Source: an uncultured Oscillospiraceae bacterium | GTDB lineage: Bacteria; Bacillota; Clostridia; Oscillospirales; Oscillospiraceae | Direction of reading: 5' to 3' | NCBI GenBank assembly: GCA_910587205.1 | Contig: CAJULZ010000005.1 | Location: forward strand, 1 to 50,035 | Length of the DNA: 50,035 nucleotides | Shown: in pieces, positions 1 through 7,324 of the stretch | Layout of the letters: each line of letters opens with the position of its first letter | How positions within the stretch are numbered: the stretch's first letter is position 1 | The notes under the pieces: model-generated | What the model was told of the DNA's origin: nothing | The model's input: the letters and a program-made list of their open reading frames with translations, nothing else | The model's database searches: none | Made by a program: the position numbers and the translations under genes

Positions 1-139
1 TTTTCCCTATCCCAGGCAAGCCCTTTTCATGATTATTTAGTTGCCAACTTAATAACTTAGCACATTCGTTATAATCAGTTATATCTACCTGTTTGGGATC
101 AAGTGTCAAAGTAATAAACCAGTCAAAGAGAGCTATGAC
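1..139. other. Left edge with no supported gene
   Basis: I see no supported gene here. The plus-strand frame that continues into the ORF at 140 is closed by TAA at 53-55. A TATAAT hexamer lies at 70-75, but no good -35 box sits 16-18 bases upstream, so a promoter is possible but weak. Confidence 0.4.
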
Positions 140-256
140 ATGGTCCTGGAGCGCATCGATGACAAGATTGAACGCCGGACAGAGCAACTCCAAGAACACC
201 AGGCCACCATTATGCGGATCAACCGGGAGATACAGGAACTGAAAAAGGCGCAATAA
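140..256 (+). CDS. Possible 38-residue charged coiled-coil peptide, or the 3' tail of a decayed gene
   Basis: The predicted product is short and highly charged, with heptad-like spacing (MVLERIDDKIERRT at the start, INREIQELKKAQ at the end). A weak purine-rich ribosome site (AAAGAGAG) lies about 7 bases before the ATG at 140. The same frame stays open back to 56 but has no good start there. The C-terminal helix of a MerR-type regulator looks similar, so this could be the remains of a longer gene. A perfect hairpin begins at its stop codon. I do not recognise the family and cannot assign a function. Only its codons, helix-like character and position support it. Confidence 0.3.
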   Translation: MVLERIDDKIERRTEQLQEHQATIMRINREIQELKKAQ

Positions 257-285
257 AGGGCAGGGGATAAACTCCCCTGCCCTTT
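255..285. terminator. Perfect 12-bp hairpin, probable bidirectional terminator
   Basis: The arms AAAGGGCAGGGG (255-266) and CCCCTGCCCTTT (274-285) pair perfectly around a 7-base loop. It sits at the stop of the plus-strand ORF at 140 and is also the first strong hairpin downstream of radA on the minus strand. No long T tract follows on either side, so its strength is uncertain. Confidence 0.6.
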
Positions 286-348
286 GGCATACTAAAAAAC
301 AAATCAACTTTATTGAGTTTTATGTGCTAATCCAAAGGGGTGATTTTT

Positions 349-528
349 TTGAGCTTGATTCCTTGCACTCAAAACTGCAAATTCCAGGATGAGGGCCTGT
401 GCACCTTAGCACAGGCTAAATCTGCTGGACGAGCCATCCCAAACGATGTGTGCCTGAATTTCACACCACGCCCTTCAAACCAATACAGCAATGGCCTCTC
501 TAATATTGCTAACCCGGACCAAGTCTAA
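349..528 (+). CDS. Small cysteine-containing protein of a Clostridia-specific family
   Basis: This is a 59-residue protein starting with IPCTQNCKFQDEGLCTL, a Cys pattern (CxxxC, later C and C) that I recall in short clostridial proteins often mislabelled hydroxymyristoyl-ACP dehydratase. I chose the TTG at 349 because AAAGGGG (334-340) lies 8 bases upstream. A GTG at 340 overlaps that ribosome site and is less likely. Four cysteines in the first two thirds suggest metal binding, which is inference. The last 54 bases run antisense to the 3' end of radA, so the two genes converge and overlap. Function is unknown. Confidence 0.55.
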   Translation: MSLIPCTQNCKFQDEGLCTLAQAKSAGRAIPNDVCLNFTPRPSNQYSNGLSNIANPDQV

Positions 529-1836
529 TCCCATTGGCACCACAATTTTGCCACTGTTTCTAGCGGGTATCAGGCACTTTGTGAACCCCAGCCGCTGGAC
601 CTCGCTCAGGCGCTGATTCATGGCGTTTACCGACCTTAGTTCACCGGTAAGCCCCACTTCTCCAATTGCCGCCAAATCATATGGCACAGGCTTGTCCCGG
701 AAACTGGAGGCCAACGCTACTACCAGGGACAAATCTGCCGCAGGCTCATCCAAAGTCAGGCCACCAATAACATTGACATAAAAGTCGCAATTTGACAGCA
801 TGAGCCCGCCGCGCTTTTCCAATACTGCCAGCATCATCATAGCCCGGTTCTGATCAAACCCGTTGCTAGAACGCCTGGGACTCCCATAAGCTGATGGCGA
901 TAACAACGCCTGTACCTCGGCCAATACAGGGCGGACCCCCTCCATCACACAGGTAACACAAGAACCCGGCATGTTTTCCGGCCGCCCAGACAACATTGCC
1001 TCTGATGGATTGGGTACTTCTACCAGCCCCTTGTCCATCATTTCAAATACTCCAATCTCATTCGTAGCACCAAAACGGTTTTTCGCAGCCCGTAAAATAC
1101 GATAAGAATTGTGTTCCTCCCCTTCAAAATGGAGCACACAATCTACCATATGTTCAAGTACTTTGGGACCGGCCAACGAGCCTTCCTTATTGATATGTCC
1201 CACTACAAACACTGTTACACCCATGTCTTTTGCCAAATGCATTAGCGCCATGGTGCATTCTTTTACCTGCGCCACACTCCCAGGTGAGGAATTTGAGTCC
1301 TCATTATAGATAGTCTGAATGGAATCCACAATAAGGATATCGGGGTTTTGCGCTTGTACTGCCGCCACAATATCATCCAAATTCGTCTCGGCCAGCAGAT
1401 ACAACCCGTCATCACGGATACCAAGCCGTTGGGCGCGGAGCTTGATTTGCCGTTCTGATTCCTCGCCAGATACATACAGAACGCTTGAAAACCGGCACAA
1501 ATTATCGCAAATTTGCAACATTAATGTGGATTTACCAATGCCGGGCGCGCCGCCGACGAGAACCAGCGATCCCTTCACCGCACCGCCGCCCAATACCCTG
1601 TCCAGCTCATTCATTCCGGTATCGAATCGTAGTTCGTCTACTGCCTCCACCTCAGCAAATGGTTTTGGTTTACGCCGACCCAAACGGCTGACTGGCCCTG
1701 CCGCTGGTCTCTTTTTTTCAACAGCAGGTTGCTCCACAATTGTGTTCCATGACCCGCAGGAAGGGCATTTGCCCTGCCATTTTATAGTCTCATTTCCGCA
1801 CTCAGTGCAGTAAAATAAGCTTTTGGGTTTTGCCAT
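475..1836 (-). CDS. radA: DNA repair protein RadA (Sms)
   Basis: RadA is a RecA-like ATPase and branch-migration helicase acting in recombinational repair and transformation. The 453-residue product has an N-terminal zinc finger (CTECGNETIKWQGKCPSCGSW from about residue 10), a Walker A (GGAPGIGKST), the RadA-specific KNRFG motif and a C-terminal Lon-protease-like domain. Length matches the family. An upstream in-frame start would add six residues, but the ATG at 1836 follows GGAGGGAA and gives the usual MAKPKS start. It begins 2 bases after the cwlD stop, so the two are probably co-transcribed. Its 3' end overlaps the convergent small gene at 349-528. Confidence 0.95.
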   Translation of the reverse strand: MAKPKSLFYCTECGNETIKWQGKCPSCGSWNTIVEQPAVEKKRPAAGPVSRLGRRKPKPFAEVEAVDELRFDTGMNELDRVLGGGAVKGSLVLVGGAPGIGKSTLMLQICDNLCRFSSVLYVSGEESERQIKLRAQRLGIRDDGLYLLAETNLDDIVAAVQAQNPDILIVDSIQTIYNEDSNSSPGSVAQVKECTMALMHLAKDMGVTVFVVGHINKEGSLAGPKVLEHMVDCVLHFEGEEHNSYRILRAAKNRFGATNEIGVFEMMDKGLVEVPNPSEAMLSGRPENMPGSCVTCVMEGVRPVLAEVQALLSPSAYGSPRRSSNGFDQNRAMMMLAVLEKRGGLMLSNCDFYVNVIGGLTLDEPAADLSLVVALASSFRDKPVPYDLAAIGEVGLTGELRSVNAMNQRLSEVQRLGFTKCLIPARNSGKIVVPMGLDLVRVSNIREAIAVLV

Positions 1837-1838
1837 GT

Positions 1839-2555
1839 TTAGTTCCCTCCCCAAACCGTAGGTATCATTTGTATTTCATAGAGATATGCTCCTGCCAACG
1901 CCATCGCAATCTTCCGCTGGTAGGGATCGGTAAGCAGCAGGGACGCTTCTTCTCCATTGCTCAGGAATCCGCACTCTACCAGTAGGGACGGGCAGTTGAC
2001 ATGTTCAAACAGGTAGATGCCGTCTGGCATAGGTTTAGCCTCCCGCCCGTTGGCCGGATTCAACACCTGCCGCAGTATTTCTTGTGTATGCTCCCCCCAC
2101 TGGCGGCTGATGTCTCCCTTATTGAAAAACACTTGAGCCCCGCTGTATCTAGAGTCTATAAAGTGATTTTGGTGTACACTAATTAACATGGCATTGGGAA
2201 TGCCGCTCACCAGTGCCACACGGTTTTTCAGATCCGAAACCTTCTTTTCCCGGATTGTGGCTGCCCCTTCGCTATGGATAGAAACATCCTCTGTGCGGGT
2301 CAATGTTGTCTCTACACCCAGGAATGCCATCAGCAGCTCCGCTTTTTTTACGATACCCAGATTGATATTGCTCTCTTTGCTGCCACTCGCCGTACTGGCC
2401 CCACCATCCTCACCGCCATGGCCAGCGTCCAGTATCAGTATCCAATCACTCTCCGATACTGTACCAGCAACCGGCACCACCTGCGCCTTTCCCAGCCACG
2501 CCGCGCCGCTCAGCACACATAAGCACAAAAATAATAACAGCAGATCTCGTTTCAC
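1839..2555 (-). CDS. cwlD: N-acetylmuramoyl-L-alanine amidase, CwlD-like
   Basis: This is an Amidase_3 enzyme that cleaves the amide bond between muramic acid and the stem peptide. CwlD homologues act with PdaA to make muramic-delta-lactam in the spore cortex. Visible are an N-terminal hydrophobic signal or anchor (LLLLFLCLCVLSGAAW), the zinc motif LDAGHGGEDGG, the second His in SVHQNHF, and the catalytic Glu in LVECGFLSN. I chose GTG at 2555 because GGGGGA lies 7 bases before it; an earlier in-frame start would add nine residues. Size (238 aa) fits CwlD better than multidomain autolysins. The cwlD assignment is from size and the sporulating context; other Amidase_3 roles are possible. Confidence 0.8.
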   Translation of the reverse strand: MKRDLLLLFLCLCVLSGAAWLGKAQVVPVAGTVSESDWILILDAGHGGEDGGASTASGSKESNINLGIVKKAELLMAFLGVETTLTRTEDVSIHSEGAATIREKKVSDLKNRVALVSGIPNAMLISVHQNHFIDSRYSGAQVFFNKGDISRQWGEHTQEILRQVLNPANGREAKPMPDGIYLFEHVNCPSLLVECGFLSNGEEASLLLTDPYQRKIAMALAGAYLYEIQMIPTVWGGN

Positions 2556-2611
2556 GGGCAAGTCCCCCTTTCTCTCCACCATATGAGGCCAGGGAACGCT
2601 TCATGCCTGGA

Positions 2612-4081
2612 TCAAAGATAAGAAAACACCTCAAAATGGCGTTTGGATATTGATGTGGAAATCTGTGGGAACTGCTTTGTCAGCCAGCTTTGGAGGACAG
2701 GGCACACCACATCTTCCGTAGGAAAATGCCCTGCGTCAATAAGATTCATCCCCAAGGCCTTGGCTTCCAAGAAACTGTGATATTTCACATCGGAGGTTAC
2801 AAACGTATCACATCCACAGGCCAGAGCCTCACCCATCATTTCCGCGCATGCCCCACCGCCCACTGCCACCCTGCGGACGGGTTTGCCGCCGTCCACAATA
2901 CGCAAGCCGTTGGCACCTAAAAGCCTTTTTACCCCTAGAGCAAAATCGTATAAAGACTGTTCCGGGACCCGACCCACCCGGCCAATTCCATAGGGTCTGC
3001 TCTGCCCGTCTATCCCGCTCTGCTTCAGCAACCCGATGTCAGCCAGACCCAAACGCAAAGCCAGCGCATCGTTCACACCGCCCTCCACTGCGTCCAGATT
3101 GGTATGGGCGCAAATGGCCGCAATATGGTTTTCTACTAAATCAAGCAGGATCTGACCGGTAACAGTCTGATCCGTTATTGACTTGGCCCCGCCAAAAATG
3201 ACCGGATGATGGGCCACAATTAGCTGTGCTTCCTGCTCGGCGGCTTCATGGATCACCGGTTCAGTAATATCCAGGGCAACCAAAATTTTGCTCACCCTTG
3301 CGGTTTCTCGTCCCACCAAGAAGCCGGCATTGTCAAAACTTTCTTGAAGCTCAAACGGCGCTATTTCCTGTAAGAACGCAAATACTTCCCCTACAGTTAC
3401 CATGGTATCCAGCTCCCTTTCCATTTTACTCAGCCCAGATAGCACATCCTCCAATTCTGCGACCACGGCTTGATCCGGCGTGCGTGCAGCACGCTGTCCG
3501 CATAAGGCTTTCTCTGCTTTGCCGCGCATCAGCGTCAGATAGTCCCTTCGCAGTGGCCCTCCTCCTTGCCGTCCGGCCCAAAGCTCCGCAGATGACAGGG
3601 GCGGCATCTCTCCACCTGTTACGGTCCATATGCTATAAAGCCTTTTCCCTTCTCGGACAATCTGCTCCCCATGGATCACGTACCGGTTTTCCTGAAGCCA
3701 TTTGCGCAACTCTGCAAATCCAGTCATTGGCTGTAGCACCAGCTGTTTTCCCTCTCTGGTCCATGGGGCCGCCTTCAAGATCGAAGAGATCGTCTCCCCT
3801 CCCATACCAGCAATGACTACCGTATCCACCTCTTCCGAGGTAACAGCAGTGAGCCCATCGCACAGCCGAAAAGAAATCTGGTCTGCAACACCGAACCGCT
3901 GAGCAGTTTCCTGGGCGTGCTCCAGCGGCATCTTCCGCAAATCGGTTGCCACTGCGTGTTCAATTCGCCCGCTGAGCAACAGCCAGGCAGGAAGATACCC
4001 GTGGTCGGTCCCAATATCCGCCAATTTCCCCCCACGCGGGATTTGATCCGCAATTGCTTGGAGCCTTGGTGTTAGTTCCAT
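2612..4081 (-). CDS. Fusion of TrmK tRNA m1A22 methyltransferase and NIF3/YqfO-like protein
   Basis: One 489-residue frame holds two proteins that are usually neighbours. Residues 1-226 are TrmK-like, methylating A22 of tRNA: SAM-binding ADIGTDHGYLP, VIAGMGGET and LVLQPM. Residues 227-489 are NIF3/DUF34: ESFDNAGFLVG, AHHPVIFGG, CAHTNLDAVEGGVNDAL and a C-terminal DAGHFPTED metal site. The join ERELDT-MVTVGE has no stop or shift. An AAAGGGAG lies 9 bases before the internal ATG at 3403, exactly where a free NIF3 would start, so both fused and separate products are possible. It lies upstream of cwlD with a 56-bp gap. Confidence 0.9.
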   Translation of the reverse strand: MELTPRLQAIADQIPRGGKLADIGTDHGYLPAWLLLSGRIEHAVATDLRKMPLEHAQETAQRFGVADQISFRLCDGLTAVTSEEVDTVVIAGMGGETISSILKAAPWTREGKQLVLQPMTGFAELRKWLQENRYVIHGEQIVREGKRLYSIWTVTGGEMPPLSSAELWAGRQGGGPLRRDYLTLMRGKAEKALCGQRAARTPDQAVVAELEDVLSGLSKMERELDTMVTVGEVFAFLQEIAPFELQESFDNAGFLVGRETARVSKILVALDITEPVIHEAAEQEAQLIVAHHPVIFGGAKSITDQTVTGQILLDLVENHIAAICAHTNLDAVEGGVNDALALRLGLADIGLLKQSGIDGQSRPYGIGRVGRVPEQSLYDFALGVKRLLGANGLRIVDGGKPVRRVAVGGGACAEMMGEALACGCDTFVTSDVKYHSFLEAKALGMNLIDAGHFPTEDVVCPVLQSWLTKQFPQISTSISKRHFEVFSYL

Positions 4082-4112
4082 GATATCCCTCCTGCTTCTC
4101 CCCCGGAAATAA

Positions 4113-4143
4113 ACGAAAAGAGCGGAGATTCCGCTCTTTTCGT
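4113..4143 (-). terminator. Terminator after the DUF1858 gene
   Basis: A perfect 14-bp stem (4113-4126 with 4130-4143, loop GAT) lies 10 bases past the stop of the DUF1858 gene. On the minus strand it is followed by a T-rich stretch (TTATTT). It lies just upstream of the TrmK-NIF3 start. Confidence 0.8.
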
Positions 4144-4153
4144 AAAAATGGCG

Positions 4154-4351
4154 TTAAGCAATGCTGGCATTCAGCTTGTCCAGCAGTGCATCCACATCCA
4201 CGCCATGAACCATACACGCCTGCTCCACGGTTTCGCCGCGGGAGGACGGACAGCCCAGGCAATGCATACCAATAGACAAGAAAATAGGGGCGGTATCGGG
4301 CGCAATGTCCAAAATATCGCCAATCACGGTATCCTTTGTAATCTTAGCCAT
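4154..4351 (-). CDS. DUF1858 protein (hybrid-cluster-protein-associated redox disulfide domain)
   Basis: A 65-residue protein of the DUF1858 / TIGR03980 family, with the typical GMHCLGCPSSRGETVEQAC core (CxxC plus a downstream Cys). Family members are thought to act in thiol or redox chemistry and occur alone or fused to other domains; the actual reaction is not known. The start is supported by AAGGAGG about 9 bases upstream. It has its own promoter (4394-4422) and its own terminator (4113-4143), so it is probably a single-gene unit. Confidence 0.85.
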   Translation of the reverse strand: MAKITKDTVIGDILDIAPDTAPIFLSIGMHCLGCPSSRGETVEQACMVHGVDVDALLDKLNASIA

Positions 4352-4393
4352 TTGGGAACAGCCTCCTTGCGTTTTTTGTCGAACAACTCTTAT

Positions 4394-4422
4394 AGTATAC
4401 CCAAAGCTGCCGCGGTTTGCAA
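4394..4422 (-). promoter_or_regulatory. SigA-type promoter of the DUF1858 gene
   Basis: The -35 box TTGCAA (4417-4422) and -10 box TATACT (4394-4399) are 17 bases apart, reading on the minus strand. Confidence 0.75.
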
Positions 4423-4446
4423 GTGTTTCCCCAAAATTTCAAAGAA

Positions 4447-5637
4447 TCAGCCCTTTAAGAACTCCTCCAGTCGGTCCAGACCCCTTTTGATGTTTTCCAT
4501 TGAGGTGGCATAGGCCCAACGTACAAAATCGGGAGCACCGAATCCACTGCCCGGGACAGTGGCTACCAGCCCCTGCTTCAGAAGGGCCATACTGAAATCG
4601 TCGGAGGACTGGATTATCTTGCCGCAGATGGTTCTGCCCAGCAGTTTCTTGATGTTCATCATAACGTAGAACGCACCTTCCGGCTTGAGGCAACTTATAC
4701 CATCAATCTGATTTATTCGTTCTACGATATAGTTTCGCCGCACCTCAAAAGCCTGGCGCATCTCCTCCACACAGTCCTGTGGGCCGCTAAGCGCTGCCAC
4801 AGCCGCCACCTGGGATATTGTGCAGGGCGAGCCGGTAGAGTGGCTGATAAAACTTCCCATCACTTTAGCGGCTTTCTCATTAGCCAAGATGTAGCCAATA
4901 CGCCAGCCGGTCATTGCATAGGATTTTGATACACCATTGACGAGGACTGTACGCTCTTTTACCTCATTCCCCAAAGCGGCAAAAGAGGCCCATTTTGCTC
5001 CGTCATACAGCAGCCCATAGTAAATCTCATCCGAAACCACATAGATATCCTTTTCCACACAGACCTTTGCAATAGCCTCCAGTTCCCTTCTGCTGTACAC
5101 CATACCAGTGGGGTTGCCAGGGTTATTAAGGATCAGCGCCTTAGTATTCGGTGTGATTGCCGCAGCGAGCTGTTCTGCGGTCACTTTGAACCCCGCATCT
5201 TCATCCGCCGTGACAATTACCGGTTTGCCACCGACCATTTTAATCAATTCCAGATAACTCACCCAGAATGGCGCGGGTAGGACAACTTCATCGCCAGGAT
5301 TAACCAAGGCGCGCAAGGCGATGTAAACACAGTGCTTAGCGCCGCTGGACACCACCACTTGGGAAGGATTATAGTTTAGTCCACAGTCCTCCTGCATCCG
5401 CCTGCACACAGCCTCTTTCAGTGCTATCGTGCCGGACGCCGGGGTATAACGGGTCACATTTCCGGCAATAGCCTGGTTTGCCGCAGCTTTGATATGATCT
5501 GGAGTATTAAAATCGGGTTCACCTGCACCAAATCCGATCACATCTACTCCATCTGCCTGCATCCGTTTAGCCAATGCATCGATAGCCATAGTGCTGGATG
5601 TCTGTACAGCGGACGCAATTTGAGCAAGTTCCTTCAA
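4447..5637 (-). CDS. PLP-dependent aspartate-type aminotransferase
   Basis: A fold-type I aminotransferase (class I/II), probably aspartate:2-oxoglutarate transamination. The 396-residue product shows GFGAGEPDFNTPDHI near the N-terminus, the NNPGNPTG substrate loop, VSDEIYYGL, the PLP lysine in GVSKSYAMTGWRIGY, and the C-terminal VPGSGFG carboxylate-binding Arg region (FVRWAYA). The TTG at 5637 is the likely start, with GGAGG 6 bases upstream; an earlier in-frame start would add a non-homologous tail. It has its own promoter just upstream. Substrate preference cannot be read from sequence alone; glutamate-pyruvate or aromatic acceptors are possible. Confidence 0.88.
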   Translation of the reverse strand: MKELAQIASAVQTSSTMAIDALAKRMQADGVDVIGFGAGEPDFNTPDHIKAAANQAIAGNVTRYTPASGTIALKEAVCRRMQEDCGLNYNPSQVVVSSGAKHCVYIALRALVNPGDEVVLPAPFWVSYLELIKMVGGKPVIVTADEDAGFKVTAEQLAAAITPNTKALILNNPGNPTGMVYSRRELEAIAKVCVEKDIYVVSDEIYYGLLYDGAKWASFAALGNEVKERTVLVNGVSKSYAMTGWRIGYILANEKAAKVMGSFISHSTGSPCTISQVAAVAALSGPQDCVEEMRQAFEVRRNYIVERINQIDGISCLKPEGAFYVMMNIKKLLGRTICGKIIQSSDDFSMALLKQGLVATVPGSGFGAPDFVRWAYATSMENIKRGLDRLEEFLKG

Positions 5638-5668
5638 AGTAATCCCTCCAAATCTGCCATCTTGGCAA

Positions 5669-5697
5669 ATTATATCCCCTGCCCTGCAAAAATGCAA
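5669..5697 (-). promoter_or_regulatory. SigA-type promoter of the aminotransferase gene
   Basis: The -35 box TTGCAT (5692-5697) and -10 box TATAAT (5669-5674) are 17 bases apart on the minus strand. The transcript would start roughly 25 bases before the TTG start codon. Confidence 0.8.
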
Positions 5698-5766
5698 GAA
5701 AATTCCGACAGATAGGCAAAGTTTTTGCATTTTTTAAAAAGTCGAGCTGCATTTTGATGAGAAATG

Positions 5767-5792
5767 TCCCCGTCTACCGACGTAGGCGGGGA
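5767..5792 (-). terminator. Hairpin terminator after the CoaX-like gene
   Basis: An 11-bp stem with one G-T pair (5767-5777 with 5782-5792, loop CGAC) lies 12 bases past the stop of the CoaX-like gene. The T tract on the minus strand is short and interrupted. Confidence 0.6.
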
Positions 5793-5804
5793 TCAGGCAA
5801 GCCA

Positions 5805-6578
5805 TCAATGACGGATATTTTTTTTGTAGAGGAGGTACAAACCTTTTACCAATAGATCGTGGTCATATCGGATTTCTCTGCGGCAGTAGCGGTAGAGTTC
5901 TGGAGTGCGGCTCCCCGTGGATACTACCGTGCGCGCCAGTGCACCGGCTGCCTCCTCCAAGGATTCAATCACGCGGTCAAACGCGCCGCTGTATCCATAC
6001 AGTACCCCAGCCCGCATGGAGTCCACCGTATTCCGCCCCAATGGAGTATTGACCTGGGCAATTGAAATCTGGGGAAGCTGTGCGCCATAGTGGGACAGAG
6101 CTCCCAATGCGATATCAACTCCTGGCATAATGGCGCAGCCCTCAAAAGTATTCTCACTCATATAGGAAAATGTGACGGCAGTGCGGGAATTGATGACGAT
6201 GGCTGGAGTGGGATAGAAAGCAGAGACCGCCACGGCTGAGGCTACGATGTCACTGCCCAACTGATTGTGGATCTCTGCTTTGATATTCAGACCGGTTTTC
6301 AGTCCTGGCCCCACCACCAACGGTAGCGCGCCGGTAAACCGCTTCAACGTACGCGCATAGGCTGCTGTGATAGGCGGCACAACACTTGACAAGATTGAAC
6401 CCCTTACGCTTTCTATCTCTGCCCGATATAACTGGAATACACCCATCAGATCAATAGCACAGCGGTCGTCGGTCATTTTAGGGTTGGTTCCCAATTCCGA
6501 CTGAAAGGATAGCCTCCCATCCTCGCTGAACAGCGCAATGGTAGTTCGGATGTTACCGATATCAATAGCCAAGATCAT
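5805..6578 (-). CDS. Type III pantothenate kinase-like protein with an altered active site
   Basis: CoaX enzymes phosphorylate pantothenate, the first step of coenzyme A synthesis, using an ASKHA fold. Length (257 aa), AIDIGN at the start, GPGLKTGLNI and GSDIVASAVA match CoaX. However, the phosphate-2 motif, normally D-x-G-T-A-x-T, reads INSRTAVTF, so the acidic residue is Asn and the Gly is Arg. The first motif also has IR instead of the usual TN. The Asp at position 6 and the one in GSD are kept. It may be a paralogue with lowered or changed activity. It follows the HD gene by 22 bases, so the two form an operon. Confidence 0.75.
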   Translation of the reverse strand: MILAIDIGNIRTTIALFSEDGRLSFQSELGTNPKMTDDRCAIDLMGVFQLYRAEIESVRGSILSSVVPPITAAYARTLKRFTGALPLVVGPGLKTGLNIKAEIHNQLGSDIVASAVAVSAFYPTPAIVINSRTAVTFSYMSENTFEGCAIMPGVDIALGALSHYGAQLPQISIAQVNTPLGRNTVDSMRAGVLYGYSGAFDRVIESLEEAAGALARTVVSTGSRTPELYRYCRREIRYDHDLLVKGLYLLYKKNIRH

Positions 6579-6600
6579 AGCCAGATCTTCCTTTCCTCCG

Positions 6601-7164
6601 TCAAATCAGTATGTTCATAGCTTGCCGGTATTTATCCTGACAAAACTCCCTGCTCTTGAGCGACAATTTCTGAAAGCTCCGCTCCAGCTTCCGCCGGACA
6701 AAGTCCCTCCCTTCCTCAAACTCCATACCCTGCTCATGGTAGGCCAGATACAGCAGGCTGGGCAGACTGTCAAAATGAGCCATAGCATCTGCATCCGCGA
6801 TACATATTTCCTCCAAGCTGCCCTTTTCCAGAGACACGCTGCCCCGGTGGTTTTGGATACATCGCTGCACCAATGCAGTCTTTTCTTCTCCGTAACCCCA
6901 TTTGGACAGGATTTCCCAGGCCATCTTCGCCCCATAGATATGGTGATTCCGGTACAAACTGTAGTCGGTAATAGACGCGATATCGTGGAGCCATGCGGCA
7001 ATTAGCACAACCTCCTGGTCAGCCCCATATCGTTCCGCCAATAGGGCTCCATTTTTGACCACCGCCTTAATATGCTCATATACACCCATCCCAAACCGAT
7101 TGGACGGTTGCTCGCAACGATACCGAATCTCTCGCTGTATATCTTGCAAGATATCAATTCTCAC
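6601..7164 (-). CDS. HD-domain metal-dependent phosphohydrolase
   Basis: A 187-residue single-domain HD protein: the upstream His lies near residue 31 (VYEHIKAVV), the HD doublet in AAWLHDIAS, and later metal ligands in the RNHHIYGA and NHRG segments with an Asp in IADADAMAHFD. Such proteins cleave phosphates from nucleotides or small metabolites; the substrate is unknown. The GTG start at 7164 follows GGGGGAAGG. It has its own promoter and leads a two-gene operon with the CoaX-like gene. Confidence 0.85.
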   Translation of the reverse strand: MRIDILQDIQREIRYRCEQPSNRFGMGVYEHIKAVVKNGALLAERYGADQEVVLIAAWLHDIASITDYSLYRNHHIYGAKMAWEILSKWGYGEEKTALVQRCIQNHRGSVSLEKGSLEEICIADADAMAHFDSLPSLLYLAYHEQGMEFEEGRDFVRRKLERSFQKLSLKSREFCQDKYRQAMNILI

Positions 7165-7185
7165 ATACCTTCCCCCTCAACTAAT

Positions 7186-7214
7186 ATTTTATCATGGGAA
7201 GTTGTGCTTTGCAA
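7186..7214 (-). promoter_or_regulatory. SigA-type promoter of the HD / CoaX-like operon
   Basis: The -35 box TTGCAA (7209-7214) and -10 box TAAAAT (7186-7191) are 17 bases apart on the minus strand. Confidence 0.75.
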
Positions 7215-7283
7215 GATGCTCATCACAGCGCATTAGGACGCAATGCTCCCCTATTCCAGCTCCGTCCCATACCATGCCGTAAA

Positions 7284-7318
7284 GGCCGACCAGGACACAA
7301 CACTTGTCCCGGCCGGCC
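7284..7318 (-). terminator. Hairpin terminator after leuB
   Basis: A GC-rich stem with two A-C mismatches (7284-7297 with 7305-7318) lies just past the leuB stop. On the minus strand only a short TTT follows. Confidence 0.6.
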
Positions 7319-7324
7319 GCATTC

